Notes: a model not told the origin generated them from the sequence alone. A stretch of DNA of 64,000 nt from Chondrilla cf. caribensis (GCA_964020155.1 OZ026567.1:1966430-2030429), one strand, 5' to 3'; shown: positions 1 to 34,469, counted from the first letter of the stretch. Numbers and translations: made by a program.

Positions 1-1
1 A

Positions 2-757
2 ATACAATCGACCTACAACGATATGAAGCAAAGAGGCTATGTGATGACATACATTCATTCACTCAACATTGTAGATATGGACTGTTTTATAGCAATATTT
101 ACCAGGTTGAACACGTCCAACAGATACACAGGCTATTTTAACCTCCGATATGAAGAATTGGAACAACGTCTCAGCTCAGACAAAATCCACCTCTCCCAGG
201 TAACCACTTTGCTTGGTTACCAGAGTGATAAACAACAAAAGTACTTGGTAATCGAGGGAGAGAGACAGCAGAGTGACTTGGTGATGCAAGGCTTTGCAGT
301 AAGAGATTACACAAGAATACAGAGGTTTTTTCAGCAGCACAGGTACCTGAGGACAAGCACGCTCACCAACACCAACCGGAACACCAATCGGCTCACGATA
401 ACTGCTAGATACAAACAACACGGTAGCCGGAGCGAAGTGCGTTATTTTGAAAACCTTCGCGAGCGGCACATGAAGGAACACATCAAGATTATGTGGAGGA
501 AGGGTTATACACTAAGGCACATTAGCACCTACAACCTCCCAGGAAGGGTGGGTTCGCGTTTTTTGGCCGCGTTTACAAAGGAAAACGATGTTAGAGGCGG
601 TTACAGGACACTAGTGACAGTGAAGTATGCTAAAGACATTGGCGGGACGCTACAATCTTACATCGACCGTGGCTACCATCCCGACTCAGTAACTCCATTT
701 TTCAGCAATTCTAGACGGAGACCAAGCTATATGGTCGTTTTGAGACCTCAGCAGTGA
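2..757 (+). CDS. BTRD1-like tandem-repeat protein, 3' part (5' end outside window)
   Basis: The frame is open from the first bases and ends at TGA 755-757; the first ATG (23) is probably internal, because the residues before it continue the same repeat. I see five degenerate repeats of about 45 residues. Each has an amphipathic helix (for example MKQRGY, YAKDIGGTLQSYIDRGY), a Gly-Tyr turn, a strand, and a closing strand such as CFIAIFTR, FLAAFTKEN or YMVVLRPQQ. The pattern G-Y-x(3-5)-hydrophobic followed by F/Y-x-A/V resembles the bacterial tandem repeat domain 1 found beside serine hydrolases and in some invertebrate proteins. No catalytic domain is visible, so function is unknown. No introns are needed here. 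Family assignment is from memory of the pattern; a lineage-specific repeat protein is the alternative. Confidence 0.55.
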   Translation: MQSTYNDMKQRGYVMTYIHSLNIVDMDCFIAIFTRLNTSNRYTGYFNLRYEELEQRLSSDKIHLSQVTTLLGYQSDKQQKYLVIEGERQQSDLVMQGFAVRDYTRIQRFFQQHRYLRTSTLTNTNRNTNRLTITARYKQHGSRSEVRYFENLRERHMKEHIKIMWRKGYTLRHISTYNLPGRVGSRFLAAFTKENDVRGGYRTLVTVKYAKDIGGTLQSYIDRGYHPDSVTPFFSNSRRRPSYMVVLRPQQ

Positions 758-1546
758 CATAGGATTACCGAATAACAGAAAACATTCACAACAACAACTC
801 TATACATGTAAAATTTACACTAGTACTCACGATAGAAGATATGGAACAATTACTTACACATTACGATTTTATCCAGATTATTTTGTATCACGCCAAAACC
901 AACTCTCTAGACAAAGTTTATTTATTTATTCAATTTAGCTTTTAATTGTAAACTATGAAAATATAATATTATTTAACATCTGCACTGCAAAATTAACTTC
1001 TTCGATCCTTGTAATAAGACACTGGTTTCTGTAAATGGCATTGTTTACAGACGCGTTAAGGTTCGTTAATCATGTGATAACCACATGCCGTTCATTAATT
1101 AATTGACGTTAATCCCTCTGACCGGTGTCAGTGGGGAAATATACTATCTATTTATTGCACTTTTCAAATTCTATAAGTTCTTCCAGCCCAAATGACACCG
1201 AAAAGGTGCGAACTGATCGCAACTTATGCTAGACGGTCCGGGCCCGGGCCCTTCGTCCTGAGCGCCGTAGGGACGATTTTTTTGTTGTTGCTTCTTTTCT
1301 GCACTAACATCAATAACTTACCTAACACCAGAGCCCGGTGATATACATATAAGAATAATGGACAATACTGATAGGTACCCGGGACGATATTTCTGGTAAA
1401 GGAGTTTACTAAGAGAATCCGGGATCCGGATAACGATATTCGCCAGAGTATACTGAAAAAAGTTACAAAAAGCGGGGATGCCGGATACTCTATGATGACA
1501 CCTGAATGTCCAAATAGGATTAGCGATATCCGAGACACTGCGAATC
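758..1546. other. Intergenic region upstream of the ANKRD42-like gene
   Basis: No coding exon seen. The left half is AT-rich and serves as the 3' flank of the repeat-protein gene. A GC-rich patch at about 1230-1260 (GGGCCCGGGCCC) lies some 300 bases before the ANKRD42 ATG and may belong to its promoter or 5' UTR. No TATA box is convincing. Confidence 0.4.
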
Positions 1547-19080
<17,534 letters not shown>

Positions 19081-19286
19081 CTGCATGTGAACTGGGTAGT
19101 ATATAATATTATTATATTAACTCCTTTTGAATTATTTTAAGACAAGATCAGATATTATACTTTTCCTTGTATTTCATTTTTGTCTACTAAGTAATTAATA
19201 ATGATTATTATAATTCCAAATTGCATGCGTGTTGACTCCAGGTGCCAACAATGAACAATATGCTGCAGTCTGCATGTGGCTAGTTT

Positions 19287-19292
19287 AATAAA
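19287..19292 (+). terminator. Polyadenylation signal candidate for ANKRD42
   Basis: AATAAA about 207 bases after the ANKRD42 stop codon and before the convergent NCBP2 3' end. Confidence 0.4.
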
Positions 19293-19552
19293 CATGATAT
19301 GCGTGCATGTTTAATTATTATGTGTCTCATGCATGCTTATTCTGTAAAATATACCAGATAACCAGGCATTGGGTAAACCAGGGTACATGTCCACAACTCA
19401 GTGAGAGTGGATCACAAAAAAGTGTTAGATGAACAAGGTTTTCGGATAAACCAGGTGTGACTGAGTCCACAATATTCTGTCAGGCACCACAGGGAATAGA
19501 TGTGCAGTTTGTGTAGGGAAGTGCATGTATGTGTGTACACTACACATTGAGT

Positions 19553-20216
19553 TCAGTTATAGTAGCGTTTTCTCCTGGAATAGTCCATCCCTCTGTCCAT
19601 CTTCTCTCGGCTCTTGTTCCCCAGTCCTCCGCGATCTTCATCGTAATCATCTCTGAATTCATCTCTAACCTAATGCAGAGTACAGACATGTGGACTATCA
19701 CAAGAAAGTGAACTTCATAATAATCATATAAATACACACGTGCAGTATACATACACTACACAAGGCTGATTCAACATGACTCGTACTAGTGTATGGCCGT
19801 GAGAAATCCTAGCACAGAAACAGGACCATCCTAGTACAGGAACAGAACCATCCTAGCACAGGAACAGAACCATCCTAGCACAGGAACAGGACCATCCTAG
19901 TAAAGGAACAGGACCATCCTAGTAAAGGAACAGGACCATCCTTGTACACAGTATGTTACTAGTGCAGTGTTAGCTGAGCTACAAGCCTAGTTCTTCAGTA
20001 CACTACATTGACCCCAACTACAAGTACGTAAACCCTGACCTGGCCTCCAGACTTCCCTCTGCCGTATTGTCTGCCTTCAACAAACCCAGCGTCCCAGTCT
20101 GTTCTGATCACTCTATCATCCAGTTTGGTACCGTTGATGCAAACAATGGCTCTATCTGCATCTTCGTGTCTGTAGTACCTTCACACAGTCAAGGATGCTG
20201 TTCTGGGTTTACTATT

Positions 20217-20276
<60 letters not shown>

Positions 20277-20300
20277 GTGTGTGTGCATGTGTTTGCATTT

Positions 20301-20382
<82 letters not shown>

Positions 20383-20396
20383 CACACACACAACAC

Positions 20397-20468
<72 letters not shown>

Positions 20469-20486
20469 CACACACACACAAACACA

Positions 20487-20563
<77 letters not shown>

Positions 20564-21743
20564 CAAAGTTGATACTCAACAAAGCAGAATCCACATGGAG
20601 TCCTCTCGTTCCTGTCCAGACCCATAATTACCCTCTTCACTTCCCCGCACATCCCAAACAGCTCGTATATCTGGTCCTCACTGGTGTAGAACGACATGTT
20701 CCCCACATACAGGGTAGTAGATTCAGCCAATCTCCTCTGATAATCATCATCAGATCCCTACACAGTTGCACGCACACAAAATGGATCAATTCAACCACAT
20801 TGCCACAATAAACAAGACAATATCTCGAAAATAAATAGCGTAGAACATGGAAATTTGAAACACACAACCATCAACAGTAATCTAAAACTAATCTACTGAT
20901 CTGAATATAATACCAGTGAGATTTTCATATAATATACAGTAATCAAAATAATAATAATATAATTGACATAACTAACCATGGTGGACATGTAACCATAGCT
21001 CAATGTGACCAATGTTCAAGGTGCCCATCCAACATGCATTACATCTGTATTACCGCAAACCAGTGGCTGTATTGCCAGGAGTGGTGCGATGATCGGGACT
21101 CAATCACCTGTTGCAACGTTGACCACAGTACCATGGTACGATGCACGCATCACATGTAGTACCTGTACCACCAGTGATCAGAGTATGGGCAACCTGGGTT
21201 ACCCTTGAACATACAGGCACATGCAGCACCTGTACCACCAGTGATCAGAGTATGGGCAACCTGGGTTACCCTTGAACATACAGGCACATGCAGCACCTGT
21301 ACCACCAGTGATCAGAGTATGGGCAACCTGGGTTACCCTTGAACATACAGGCACTGTGCCACATGCAGTGCAAACAGATACCCTTAGGGCCTGTCAGGAC
21401 CACAACAATTTCACATTAGGGCACCCGAGCTTCGATATTTCCACTAGCCAGGGTTGAGGTTTGGGTTATTTATACACATATCAATGGCTGGTCATGGCCC
21501 AGGCGCTGCACTTGATCCACAAGCACCCAAAGATATGATCGGGTACAGATTGGCCAAGGATGGAAATTCTGAACGCACGCACTTCACCATGTCAAAATGG
21601 GACTCATCGGTCACTTTCAAAAAGCAGATAAAATATACAATTCTTTTTCAAATAGCAGACTACTGCCTTACCTGGAAGTACCTATCTCGGTATTCACTCG
21701 ATATACCAACAGAAGCGAGCGAGGGGGATTTTGCATGCGCCAT
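19553..21743 (-). CDS. NCBP2: Nuclear cap-binding protein subunit 2 (CBP20), four exons
   Basis: Exons on the minus strand: 21743-21672, 20757-20576, 20178-20040, 19669-19553; 169 aa. The product binds the m7G cap of RNA polymerase II transcripts as the RRM subunit of the nuclear cap-binding complex. Visible features: EYRDRYFQ in exon 1 and LYVGNMSFY (RNP2) in exon 2, holding the two cap-stacking tyrosines known in human CBP20; RNP1 as [10 protein letters not shown] at the exon 2-3 junction; then [19 protein letters not shown] and [12 protein letters not shown], nearly as in human. The end [15 protein letters not shown] matches the family, but the last 20 or so residues (finishing YSRRKRYYN) extend beyond the usual 156 aa. 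Splice phases 0, 2, 0 are consistent. Convergent with ANKRD42. Confidence 0.96.
19795..19945. repeat. Minisatellite of about 21 bp in NCBP2 intron 3
   Basis: CATCCTAGCACAGGAACAGA with point variants repeats about seven times. Confidence 0.85.
20219..20561. repeat. (GT)n then (CA)n inverted microsatellites in NCBP2 intron 2
   Basis: A GT run to about 20283 is followed, after GCATGTGTTTGCATTTCATA, by about 255 bases of CA with AACAC/AAACAC interruptions. The CA run stops about 15 bases from the exon 2 donor (minus strand). The two tracts are mutually complementary. Confidence 0.95.
21145..21355. repeat. Three tandem copies of a unit of about 66 bp
   Basis: The unit holding CACCTGTACCACCAGTGATC and AGAGTATGGGCAACCTGGGT repeats almost identically three times in NCBP2 intron 1. 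Confidence 0.85.
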
Positions 21744-21900
21744 GTTTGGTTTCCGTTTCCATTTCAAATTTTTATGATAGGCTGAAAACCTTAAATTAAT
21801 AGCTCGAGACCCCGAGTAATTTGAGGGCGGGACGCGCAGCAGTCCCCACTAGTTTTTGAACTCGAATTGCTCGTTAAATAGATTATCCACAAGGTTGTAG
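21744..21900 (-). promoter_or_regulatory. Probable NCBP2 promoter/5' UTR region
   Basis: The bases upstream of the NCBP2 ATG include a GC-rich patch (GGGCGGGACGCGC at about 21827), unusual for this AT-rich window. Inferred from position and composition only. Confidence 0.3.
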
Positions 21901-22209
21901 AGCCTTTTGTGATATACTAGAGATTCATATCAATAATACATAATACTGTGACAGCAATATACTATGCACATATATATATATACCAAGTGATGGGTGTGTG
22001 GATGGGATAGGTTGTTGATTACATCCTAATACTGTAACAGCATGACTGACTGGTTGATGGTGATGGAATTTGACCTCGTGCTCAACCCTAACTGCCAACA
22101 CAACTCATCTGCTACATGCTGCCGAGACCAACCCTAGCACCCACACCCACTTAACTAAGGTACAACAAATCTATTAGAAGACACGAGCTTTACACACACT
22201 TTTAGTTGT

Positions 22210-26753
<4,544 letters not shown>

Positions 26754-27184
26754 ATATATAATACTTGTCCGTACACTCAGTGCAGTATAGTGCTATGATT
26801 GCGCAACTGCAAATACGATTATTTCCGCATAGTAGAAAAACGGTTATCATAATGCAGCGTTCCAGGGGTTCGACACCGATCTATAAATCTCTCTCTGCAA
26901 ATACTTGCCAGATTCCTATCTAGTAGACTAATATAGATAGCTAGACACGCAAAATTACGTATGCAAGATGAATTTTCACTTAATATTGAATAAAAATTAA
27001 TTTAAAATTATTATTTAATTATGCAATGATAGTTCTTTGATCTCACAGACGTTGAGGGTATACTGTGAGAGGCTGTGTGGTATGCTATGATTTTACTCTT
27101 TCACTAAACTAATGTCTATATTATATTATAATAGATCTAAGTATTAGTTGATCCGTTGGCAACAATACACCTGTCATCGGCATA

Positions 27185-27235
27185 CTTTTTGACGTGCTGC
27201 ATGCAGTCTCTAACAAGACCAGATTGGATGTACAT
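27185..27235 (-). pseudogene. Orphan relic of a PAE first exon
   Basis: The minus strand reads AATCTGGTCTTGTTAGAGAC followed by TGCATGCAGCACGTCAAAAAG, matching the exon A end that encodes NLVLLETAAQQK, with a few extra bases that disturb the frame. No start codon, no signal peptide and no other PAE exon lies next to it before PAE2 begins at 28.0 kb. Confidence 0.6.
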
Positions 27236-28000
27236 GTCTTTGTGGTGACTTGAAGGGAACAAGCAAAGAGAAGGAGAACTAAGAAACAAACGATCGATCT
27301 TCATGTCTGTTCGCCAGTGCCTGCATACACCAGTCGCCCAATTATTACCGTAACCGCACATGTAGGCGGAAAAAAACCCTTAAAATCTGATATAATTACA
27401 GGCGATTTCGCTATCAGGCAGTCCGCCGGCCACAATTGACTTGCTGTACCACTCGCCAGGGGTTACAATTGCAATTACGTACTCATGCATAAAGTGTACC
27501 ATGATCGTGATAGATACTTATACTCTATGGTACACACCGCGGTGTCACCGTAAATTCGAATTCAGTCAGCAAACAATTAATATTAAGGTTTGGCAAGTAG
27601 ATGGTAAAGAATAGCCCTTCCTCAGTTTAATCATACTTACATCATGGTACATTATAGCCCACATAGGTCTTCTAGGTTGGGCCCGATCTTTAATTATTAA
27701 TAAATAAGACTTAGTACATTAGTGCGCAGGATTGGAAGGAATATCAACATTACAACCAGTCAAAGTGTGGAATAATCAATGATAGCCATGTGCACCACAA
27801 TAAACACCCACTCAAAGCGTACGCATGCACTAACATACACACTATCAATAATTATTATACCCAAAATATAACAATTTATCTTGCAGACACATAAGGCCTA
27901 CAGTAAATCCTAACTTTTATTATGCTATAATATATGCTAACCACAGTGACTATATCTAATAGTATAAAGATTACAAAATTCAAGATACGCCCTTAGCTAT
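27236..28000. other. Intergenic spacer between PAE1 and PAE2
   Basis: AT-rich spacer without recognisable coding exon, tRNA or clear transposon ends. It should contain the upstream flank of PAE1 and the 3' flank of PAE2. Confidence 0.5.
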
Positions 28001-30002
28001 TCAGCAAGACTTATTACAAGGATAGGGACAGTCAACCAGGTGGAGAGCACTGTTCCCCTTGTACCAGCTGGCAAAGGCTGCAGACATGGTAGTGTTGTTG
28101 ACTTTGATGGAGGTCCACACAGAATCACTCAGCGACATGCAGTGATGCAGACAGGATGGCAGGAACATACCACTAGTGGTGGAGGCCAGCACAGGCTTTG
28201 CAGCATCGAGAAACACCTGTACACAAAGTGCAACAAAGTTTATTGAAGACACACAAAAGTGGAATATGCAGACATTGCTATGTATACCAGTCACGTTACT
28301 GTAATAGTCATAATTATGAACAAATGCAGTTGTTGCTGCCTAGCCATATAGCTTCACATCCTGGTGGTCCAACTTAAATGTGCGGGGGTGGGGACCCACC
28401 ACACAATACAAGAACTTGGAGTGCAGGGTTCATAAAACACTAATAACTAGTAAGAGGTTGATGTCACTACCGCAATTTCTGTGTGACGCAGTACTGGTGT
28501 AGCCTGTGTGAGGTGACTCACATTTCTGTAGTTGTAGAAGGCTTCCTTCTCAGCTTCTGGACAATTGTCCAAACTTTTACATTTGAACTGAAGAATGTTG
28601 GGGAGCTGCCAAGTGTCATAGGGAGAGTTCAAGACAAACAGAGGGGTCTTGATGTGAGGAAAGGTGTACTGGAGGGGGAGATGGATACAAACAATGACTT
28701 CCTGAACATGAAATGTATACAAATACAAATACATGTGGTTTACGTGTGTATGTGTGTGTGTGCGTGTGTGCGTGCGTGTGTGTGTGTGTAAATGTATTTA
28801 CTAATAATTTAGCCTCAATGTGAGTGTACAGTAGTACCTCCTTTCAGTCACCGATACATTCTGCATAGCAAATACCCCTCACCAAAGACCACTTTTCATA
28901 TGTGACCAGCAACCACATATAGATGACTTTAAAAAAAACAGCTTGAGAGAAGAGCCAAGTACAAATCTTTGGGGTTACAGTTGTGCTTCTAAACCATGCA
29001 TCATCTTGACCTCTTAGAGTCCTTTATAATTCTTCCTCTATTTGAGCTGTACATTTGTACATGTGATTCCACCCACTCAAAATGGTGGATGTTTTCATTA
29101 CGATGTAACTATGTAACGTTAAAATGATCTGATTGGTTGGATATTATACACCCAATGGTAACCGTTGCTGCACACACGTTTCCCTCCCCAACCCTTTGGA
29201 CATCCACATCATAGCAGTGTTATGGGGTACACATATTGAATTGGCTGGGCTAATGGACGTATACATAAATGTGGAGTTTATATGGGAGAGCATGGTGAAT
29301 GTAGGCGAGACAGTTTACAGTCAATTCCAATTCATGTAACCACGATGTTTGTATTGTTCAAAACTTGCCAGATCTCTCTATTATAACAAAGATACTGACA
29401 AAGAAGCTACATACGTACCTGTGCAAAGAAGCACATCCACTCTTGTCCAGGGTTAGCAGCTATACAATCAGAGTCCACTCCTCCAGAGCAGTTCTGCATG
29501 TTGTACACTATACAAGGGACAGTACACCTTACATAGTACACATATTATGGTCATACACTGACATTAAAAGACATACTCTACACATCTACCTATACATGAT
29601 ATGATAAGGGTCCATTGATGTGTGAGTATTAATGAGTACTGAGTGTTGTTGCATGAGCGTAATCACAGCCAATGTTTAATAAAAACACGGAATGCTTCGA
29701 TCCGTAGATCTTCATACAGCTGAAGAAGATCTACGGATTGAAACGTCCTGTGTTTTTTATTAAATATAGGCTGCAATTACACTCAACAACTCTCAGTACT
29801 CATCTATCTATAATTATTATCATGATATGGCTAGAGAAGTTGAACCACTGGATAACTAAAACTCAAATTGTAATAAGAAAACCATATACGTACATAAAGA
29901 TCTACCAAGAACATGAAGAAGTGTTACAAATGTTGCATTTCATGAACTAACGTGTAGCTACATAGTAACATCTCACATGCTAGGATGCAACTGAATGCCA
30001 AC

Positions 30003-30055
<53 letters not shown>

Positions 30056-32329
30056 ATACATCACTGGTCGTAGCCAAAACGGCCCTTGACCTCAGCATGA
30101 AATGACAATATCAATCATGGCAGACAATGTGCCAAGCTTGTGTGCGTGGAATAATAATAAGATAATAAAAGTTGTGGCATGAAACAATAGAACAATACAA
30201 TACATACATACATACATATTACATACATACATACAAATAAGCAACACCATTGACCGTACATCACATTGAACATCACTTATATATATATAAGCAGATGCTG
30301 TGGCGGCCATTTTCAAAAGTAATTTATTCAAAATGGTGAATAACTACTACAAAGAGGCTGAACAAGTTATTAATAGGTTTGGGTAAGCCATGGTTGATTG
30401 TGTATTTTTGTGGAAGAGCTTTTTAAGCAAACACTCACAATACAATGAACATACAAGTGCCCCTTTGTAACATACTCTGTACATAATACAGTGGAACCTC
30501 TCTATAAAGGACACATTGGGACCAGGTAATTTGTACACTGTAGAGAGGTTGTCCACTCTTTAGAGATAAAAATGTATTAGCACTATAGGAAAATCTATTG
30601 TTGCTGCCTTACAGAGTGTAATTTCTATGGTGTACTTTATTGGGAGAGTCTTTTAATAGAAGTTCCACTGTATACACAAGTATGTATACACAGTACAGCA
30701 TGCAGTAGGCTATATATGTCTGACAGTAAATCCTTGATATATATACATACTCACATACTGTAATTACTAATTTGTGGTAAATTGTATCATCAACTAAGCA
30801 TAGTACATTATCACATGACAGAATGGAAAATCTATTTTTGTTGCCTTACAAAGGGTCCTTTGCTGTAGGGAGGTAATTTCTATGGTGTCCTTTATTGGGA
30901 GTGTCCTTCAATAGAAGTTCCACTGTATACACAAGTATGTATACACAGTACAGCATGCAGTAGACTATATATGTGTGACAGTAAATCCTTGATATACACA
31001 TACTCACATACTGTAATTTGTGGTAAATTGTATCACTAAGAATAGTACATTATTACGTGGCAGAATAGAAACTTCATAATCTGATGCTGTATGCGGTTTA
31101 CACAGCACAAATGGGGAGTTTTACCATATTGGTAGAGAGGACGTATATGGTACTGTCCAGTCCAGTTCTTGGCATCAAGGAAGAACCTTGAACAAGAGAG
31201 AATGAGAGAGTGAGAGAGTACCAGTGAGAGAGTACTAGTGAGAGAGTACTAGCGAGAGAGTACTAGTGAGAGAGTACTAGTGGGAGAGTACTAGTTCGAG
31301 AGTACCAGTGAGAGAGTACCAGTGAGAAAGTACCAGTGAGAGAATACTAGTGAGAGAGTACTAGTGAGAGAGTACCAGTGAGAGAGTACCAGTGAGAGAG
31401 TACTAGTGAGAGAGTACTAGTGAGAGAGTACTAGTGAGAGAGTACCAGTGAGAGAGTACTAGTTCGAGAGTACCAGTGAGAGAGTACCAGTGAGAGAGTA
31501 CTAGTGAGAGAGTACTAGTGAGAGAGTACTAGTGAGAGAGTACCAGTGAGAGAGTACCAGTGAGGTGAGAGTAAAGCTACATATAAATCGGCAACAACGG
31601 ATTTCCACTGTGGGTGGGTGGGAGTAGGTGGGGGGGATAACGTTTGAGCTAAAGCTTGAATATTGTAAAAAAAGTACAGCTTGAATATTGGAGGTAAACA
31701 TACTCATTGTGATATATCCATACAAATACATAATACACAAACTCACCCAGCATCAGCGATTGCCTTAACATACACAGAGGAGGGGAGGAAGTTCCTCACA
31801 TAATCAGCATGAAGGTAGGTGGCCAGTCCGCCAGCTGAATGTAAGGGACAAAAGATATTAGACATGCACAATAAATATACTCATAGAACATTGCATGAAG
31901 GGAAGTATCCAAAAGACACAGTTCAAAAGCAAACAGGAAGGATGCATGCTTAGCACATTATTTGTGTTCAAGTCTGTATCGATGTACAAATCAAAGATGG
32001 AAAATATGCTAAAATAGTATCAGTAACAGCCAGCGTCGGACAGCGAATAAATAATCAGCACGAAGATACACAGGCAGCAAATTCACCAACTGAAACATCC
32101 ACGACAAACACATAAGATAGTGTTCGTCATGACATAAGGCAAGAGATCATCCTTAAGGCCTCTAGAGGCAGGTTAGTGGTGATAGGCATATTCAGCACAT
32201 TGATACTCCGGTCTGTACTAACTGATGAGGACAACTTACCCTCACATGTGCATATACACATGCAGCACGCACGCTCGTACTCATACACACACGCACACAC
32301 ACACAAAAAAAAAAAAACATACACACACA

Positions 32330-32371
<42 letters not shown>

Positions 32372-32381
32372 TACACACACA

Positions 32382-32433
<52 letters not shown>

Positions 32434-32447
32434 CATACACACACACT

Positions 32448-32523
<76 letters not shown>

Positions 32524-34319
32524 TCACCAGAACAGCCAGTAACAATCACTTCTGAGGCACTCTTCATTCCTTTAGCAGCAAGATCATCCAAAATAGCCTG
32601 AGTGACTCTTATTCCTCGGAAATAGATGGTAGTCCCACCATAGACAACAGGTTTGGTCCTGTACATGAGGACATGCATGACTTACTGAATACACTGTAGT
32701 TGACTGTGTGAACGTGAAGTTGAGCTAGTGACGTCAGTCATAGAGACGTTGGATGTCATATTAGTGCATTTACTAACACAAATGCTCAATATCGTTGAAT
32801 GCTATTGGATACTCCAACAGTATATCAATGAGCCTCTACAAAATCACCATTACAGTGTCTGTTATACAGAGTTACCTGCCAAGATGGAGACAGAGTTGAC
32901 CAAATTATTATGATCCAGGTGATTGGTTGATACGACAGATGGCCAATTAAACACTCACTAATGTACTTCCACTTCGGGTGAAAATGTGAATGCAAGCATA
33001 ACATATGGATCTTATTGTAAGGCTGCTATCTTTGTATATTGAACCTATGTATGGCCTTGTAAACAATTAGAATGTCAACTTGAAGGTGTATCTGCTGAAA
33101 ATGTACTTGCAGTTTGGAGAAGGAACCTGGAGTATACACTCACACATTTCCGGCAAAAGATGCACCATCACAGTAGTTGAGAAAGGCTACATTCCAATCA
33201 TAGAAGTCAGGGTTGGTCTCCTTGTTGGCTGACAACAAGCCTCCATATGAGGCAGTCTTTGGCCAGGACTTGGAAGATCCCAATCTTCCCTTACTCCTCC
33301 CCACACAATCAGCTTCATTGTAGCACCACCCTCCACCTTCAAAGTGAACAATCCACTTATCTGCACCACTTCCTGTTCCTGTGTAAACAGATCAAATGAA
33401 CACAATATATACTCACGACCCTGTTGATTTGAGCAAACCTGAGTGAGACCATTTTTAATGTACAATAAAACATGTAATCCTTACACACAACAAACTGCAT
33501 TGTGTGTGCCACGTATTAGAACTACAAAACCAGGGGTGGGTGTTGAAGGGGGCAATGCATGGGACAGGTTAGTGTACATCCTTTTTGAAGGTCATCTTCC
33601 GAAGTTTACTGTATACTAGTGCTGGTAGCCAATTTCTCCGTGCTGGTAACCCTGGTACTGGTAGCCAATTTCCCCATCGAATAGTGTGGGTTTATTACAA
33701 CATGAGAGAGAGAGGGGTGAGGGTGGAGTGTGGACTCAGCATGTAACAGCCCACAATATAGGGATATAAAGTGATCCCAGGTCGTGTTAATCGCTGGACC
33801 ACACCCTCCCATGCCACACCCCCAACCGATATAAAGTCAACTTCTCCACTATGAAGAGCAGTACCAACGAATGCCATAACTATGGCGATAACGTCATAAG
33901 CGACGACCGTAAGCAATTCATCGCCTTCTGCTCTAGAGCTAGGGGCTCACGTAGAGTGATAGCAAATTATACTTCTCGCTGGATATTTCAATAGTGAAAC
34001 TTGCATAGCATTCGTAGTCCTGTATACGGCAGTACAAGCATCGTTCCCTCACCCTGCCTGAGGTAGTAACCTCCAGGGGTACCGTCCAAGCAAACAGCTC
34101 CCTGCAAGTGGAAACAAAGTGCAATGGTCAGACATTTTATCCAAGCAACAGGACAACATTGAATCGCGAAGTTAAAGTACAGTACATACTTTTTGCTGAG
34201 CGGCTGTCTCTAAATACTTTTTGCTGAGCGGCTGTCTCTAATAGCACCAGGTTGGCTATCTGGGTGGTTGCTTGACAGACATAAACCGAAAGGACCACAA
34301 GCAGACAAACGCTCTTCAT
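28001..34319 (-). CDS. Pectin acetylesterase-like serine esterase, copy 2 (PAE2)
   Basis: Exons A-I (minus): 34319-34218, 34101-34053, 33378-33144, 32658-32528, 31834-31747, 31186-31125, 29507-29419, 28668-28522, 28216-28001; 372 aa; phases continuous. Signal peptide MKSVCLLVVLSVYVCQA. Motifs as in PAE1: HFEGGGWCYNEADC, YCDGASFAGNV, GCSAGG, NSPYDTWQ, SCLHHC, DCPYPCNKSC. All three triad residues and the paired cysteines are kept. The exon A donor is duplicated: a 28-base block holding GCTCAGCAAAAAGTA occurs twice, and only the first donor keeps the frame with exon B. Coding, intron and flanking sequence closely resemble PAE3, indicating recent duplication. Confidence 0.9.
28742..28790. repeat. 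(GT)n/(GC) microsatellite in PAE2 intron G-H
   Basis: Short interrupted GT run. The same position in PAE3 (36390-36432) has a purer GT run. Confidence 0.9.
29625..29808. mobile_element. Foldback element with Penelope-like tail motif, in PAE2 intron F-G
   Basis: Arms of about 80 bases pair around CATACAGCTGAAG: AAACACGGAATGCTTCGATC and its partner GATTGAAACGTCCTGTGTTT. The GAAGATCTACGG...GAAACGTCC...TTTATTAAA arrangement resembles 3' tails of Penelope-like retroelements. A homologous copy lies at 37268-37425 in PAE3. Family assignment is inference. Confidence 0.45.
30002..30056. repeat. (AT)n(AAT)n microsatellite
   Basis: About 20 AT units followed by AATAATAAT. Present in PAE2 intron F-G and absent from the same intron of PAE3. 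Confidence 0.9.
30489..30670. mobile_element. Pogo-like MITE (CAGTGGAACCTCTCTATAAAGG ends), PAE2 copy
   Basis: CAGTGGAACCTCTCTATAAA at the left and TTTAATAGAAGTTCCACTG at the right, with TA on both sides. A truncated second piece lies at about 30823-30925. The orthologous insertion in PAE3 is at 37832-38030. Confidence 0.75.
31195..31570. repeat. 14-bp minisatellite in PAE2 intron E-F
   Basis: About 26 units of AGAGAGTACTAGTG and AGAGAGTACCAGTG, some with TTCGAG in place of GTGAG. Confidence 0.95.
32283..32521. repeat. (CA)n complex abutting the exon D donor of PAE2
   Basis: Three CA tracts separated by A-rich interruptions, including an A13 run at 32304. On the coding strand (GT)n begins a few bases past the exon D donor. 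Confidence 0.95.
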
Positions 34320-34469
34320 GGCTGAATCATAGACACTCTAAACTACTAAATCCGAAGCTAGCTATCGGTCACGCGATTAGAGTCTCCGTATATTAATTCT
34401 GGACGTAAGCATAGGGGGAACGAATATACAGCCAGTATACTCTATTCTGACTTTGCATATCCTCGTATT

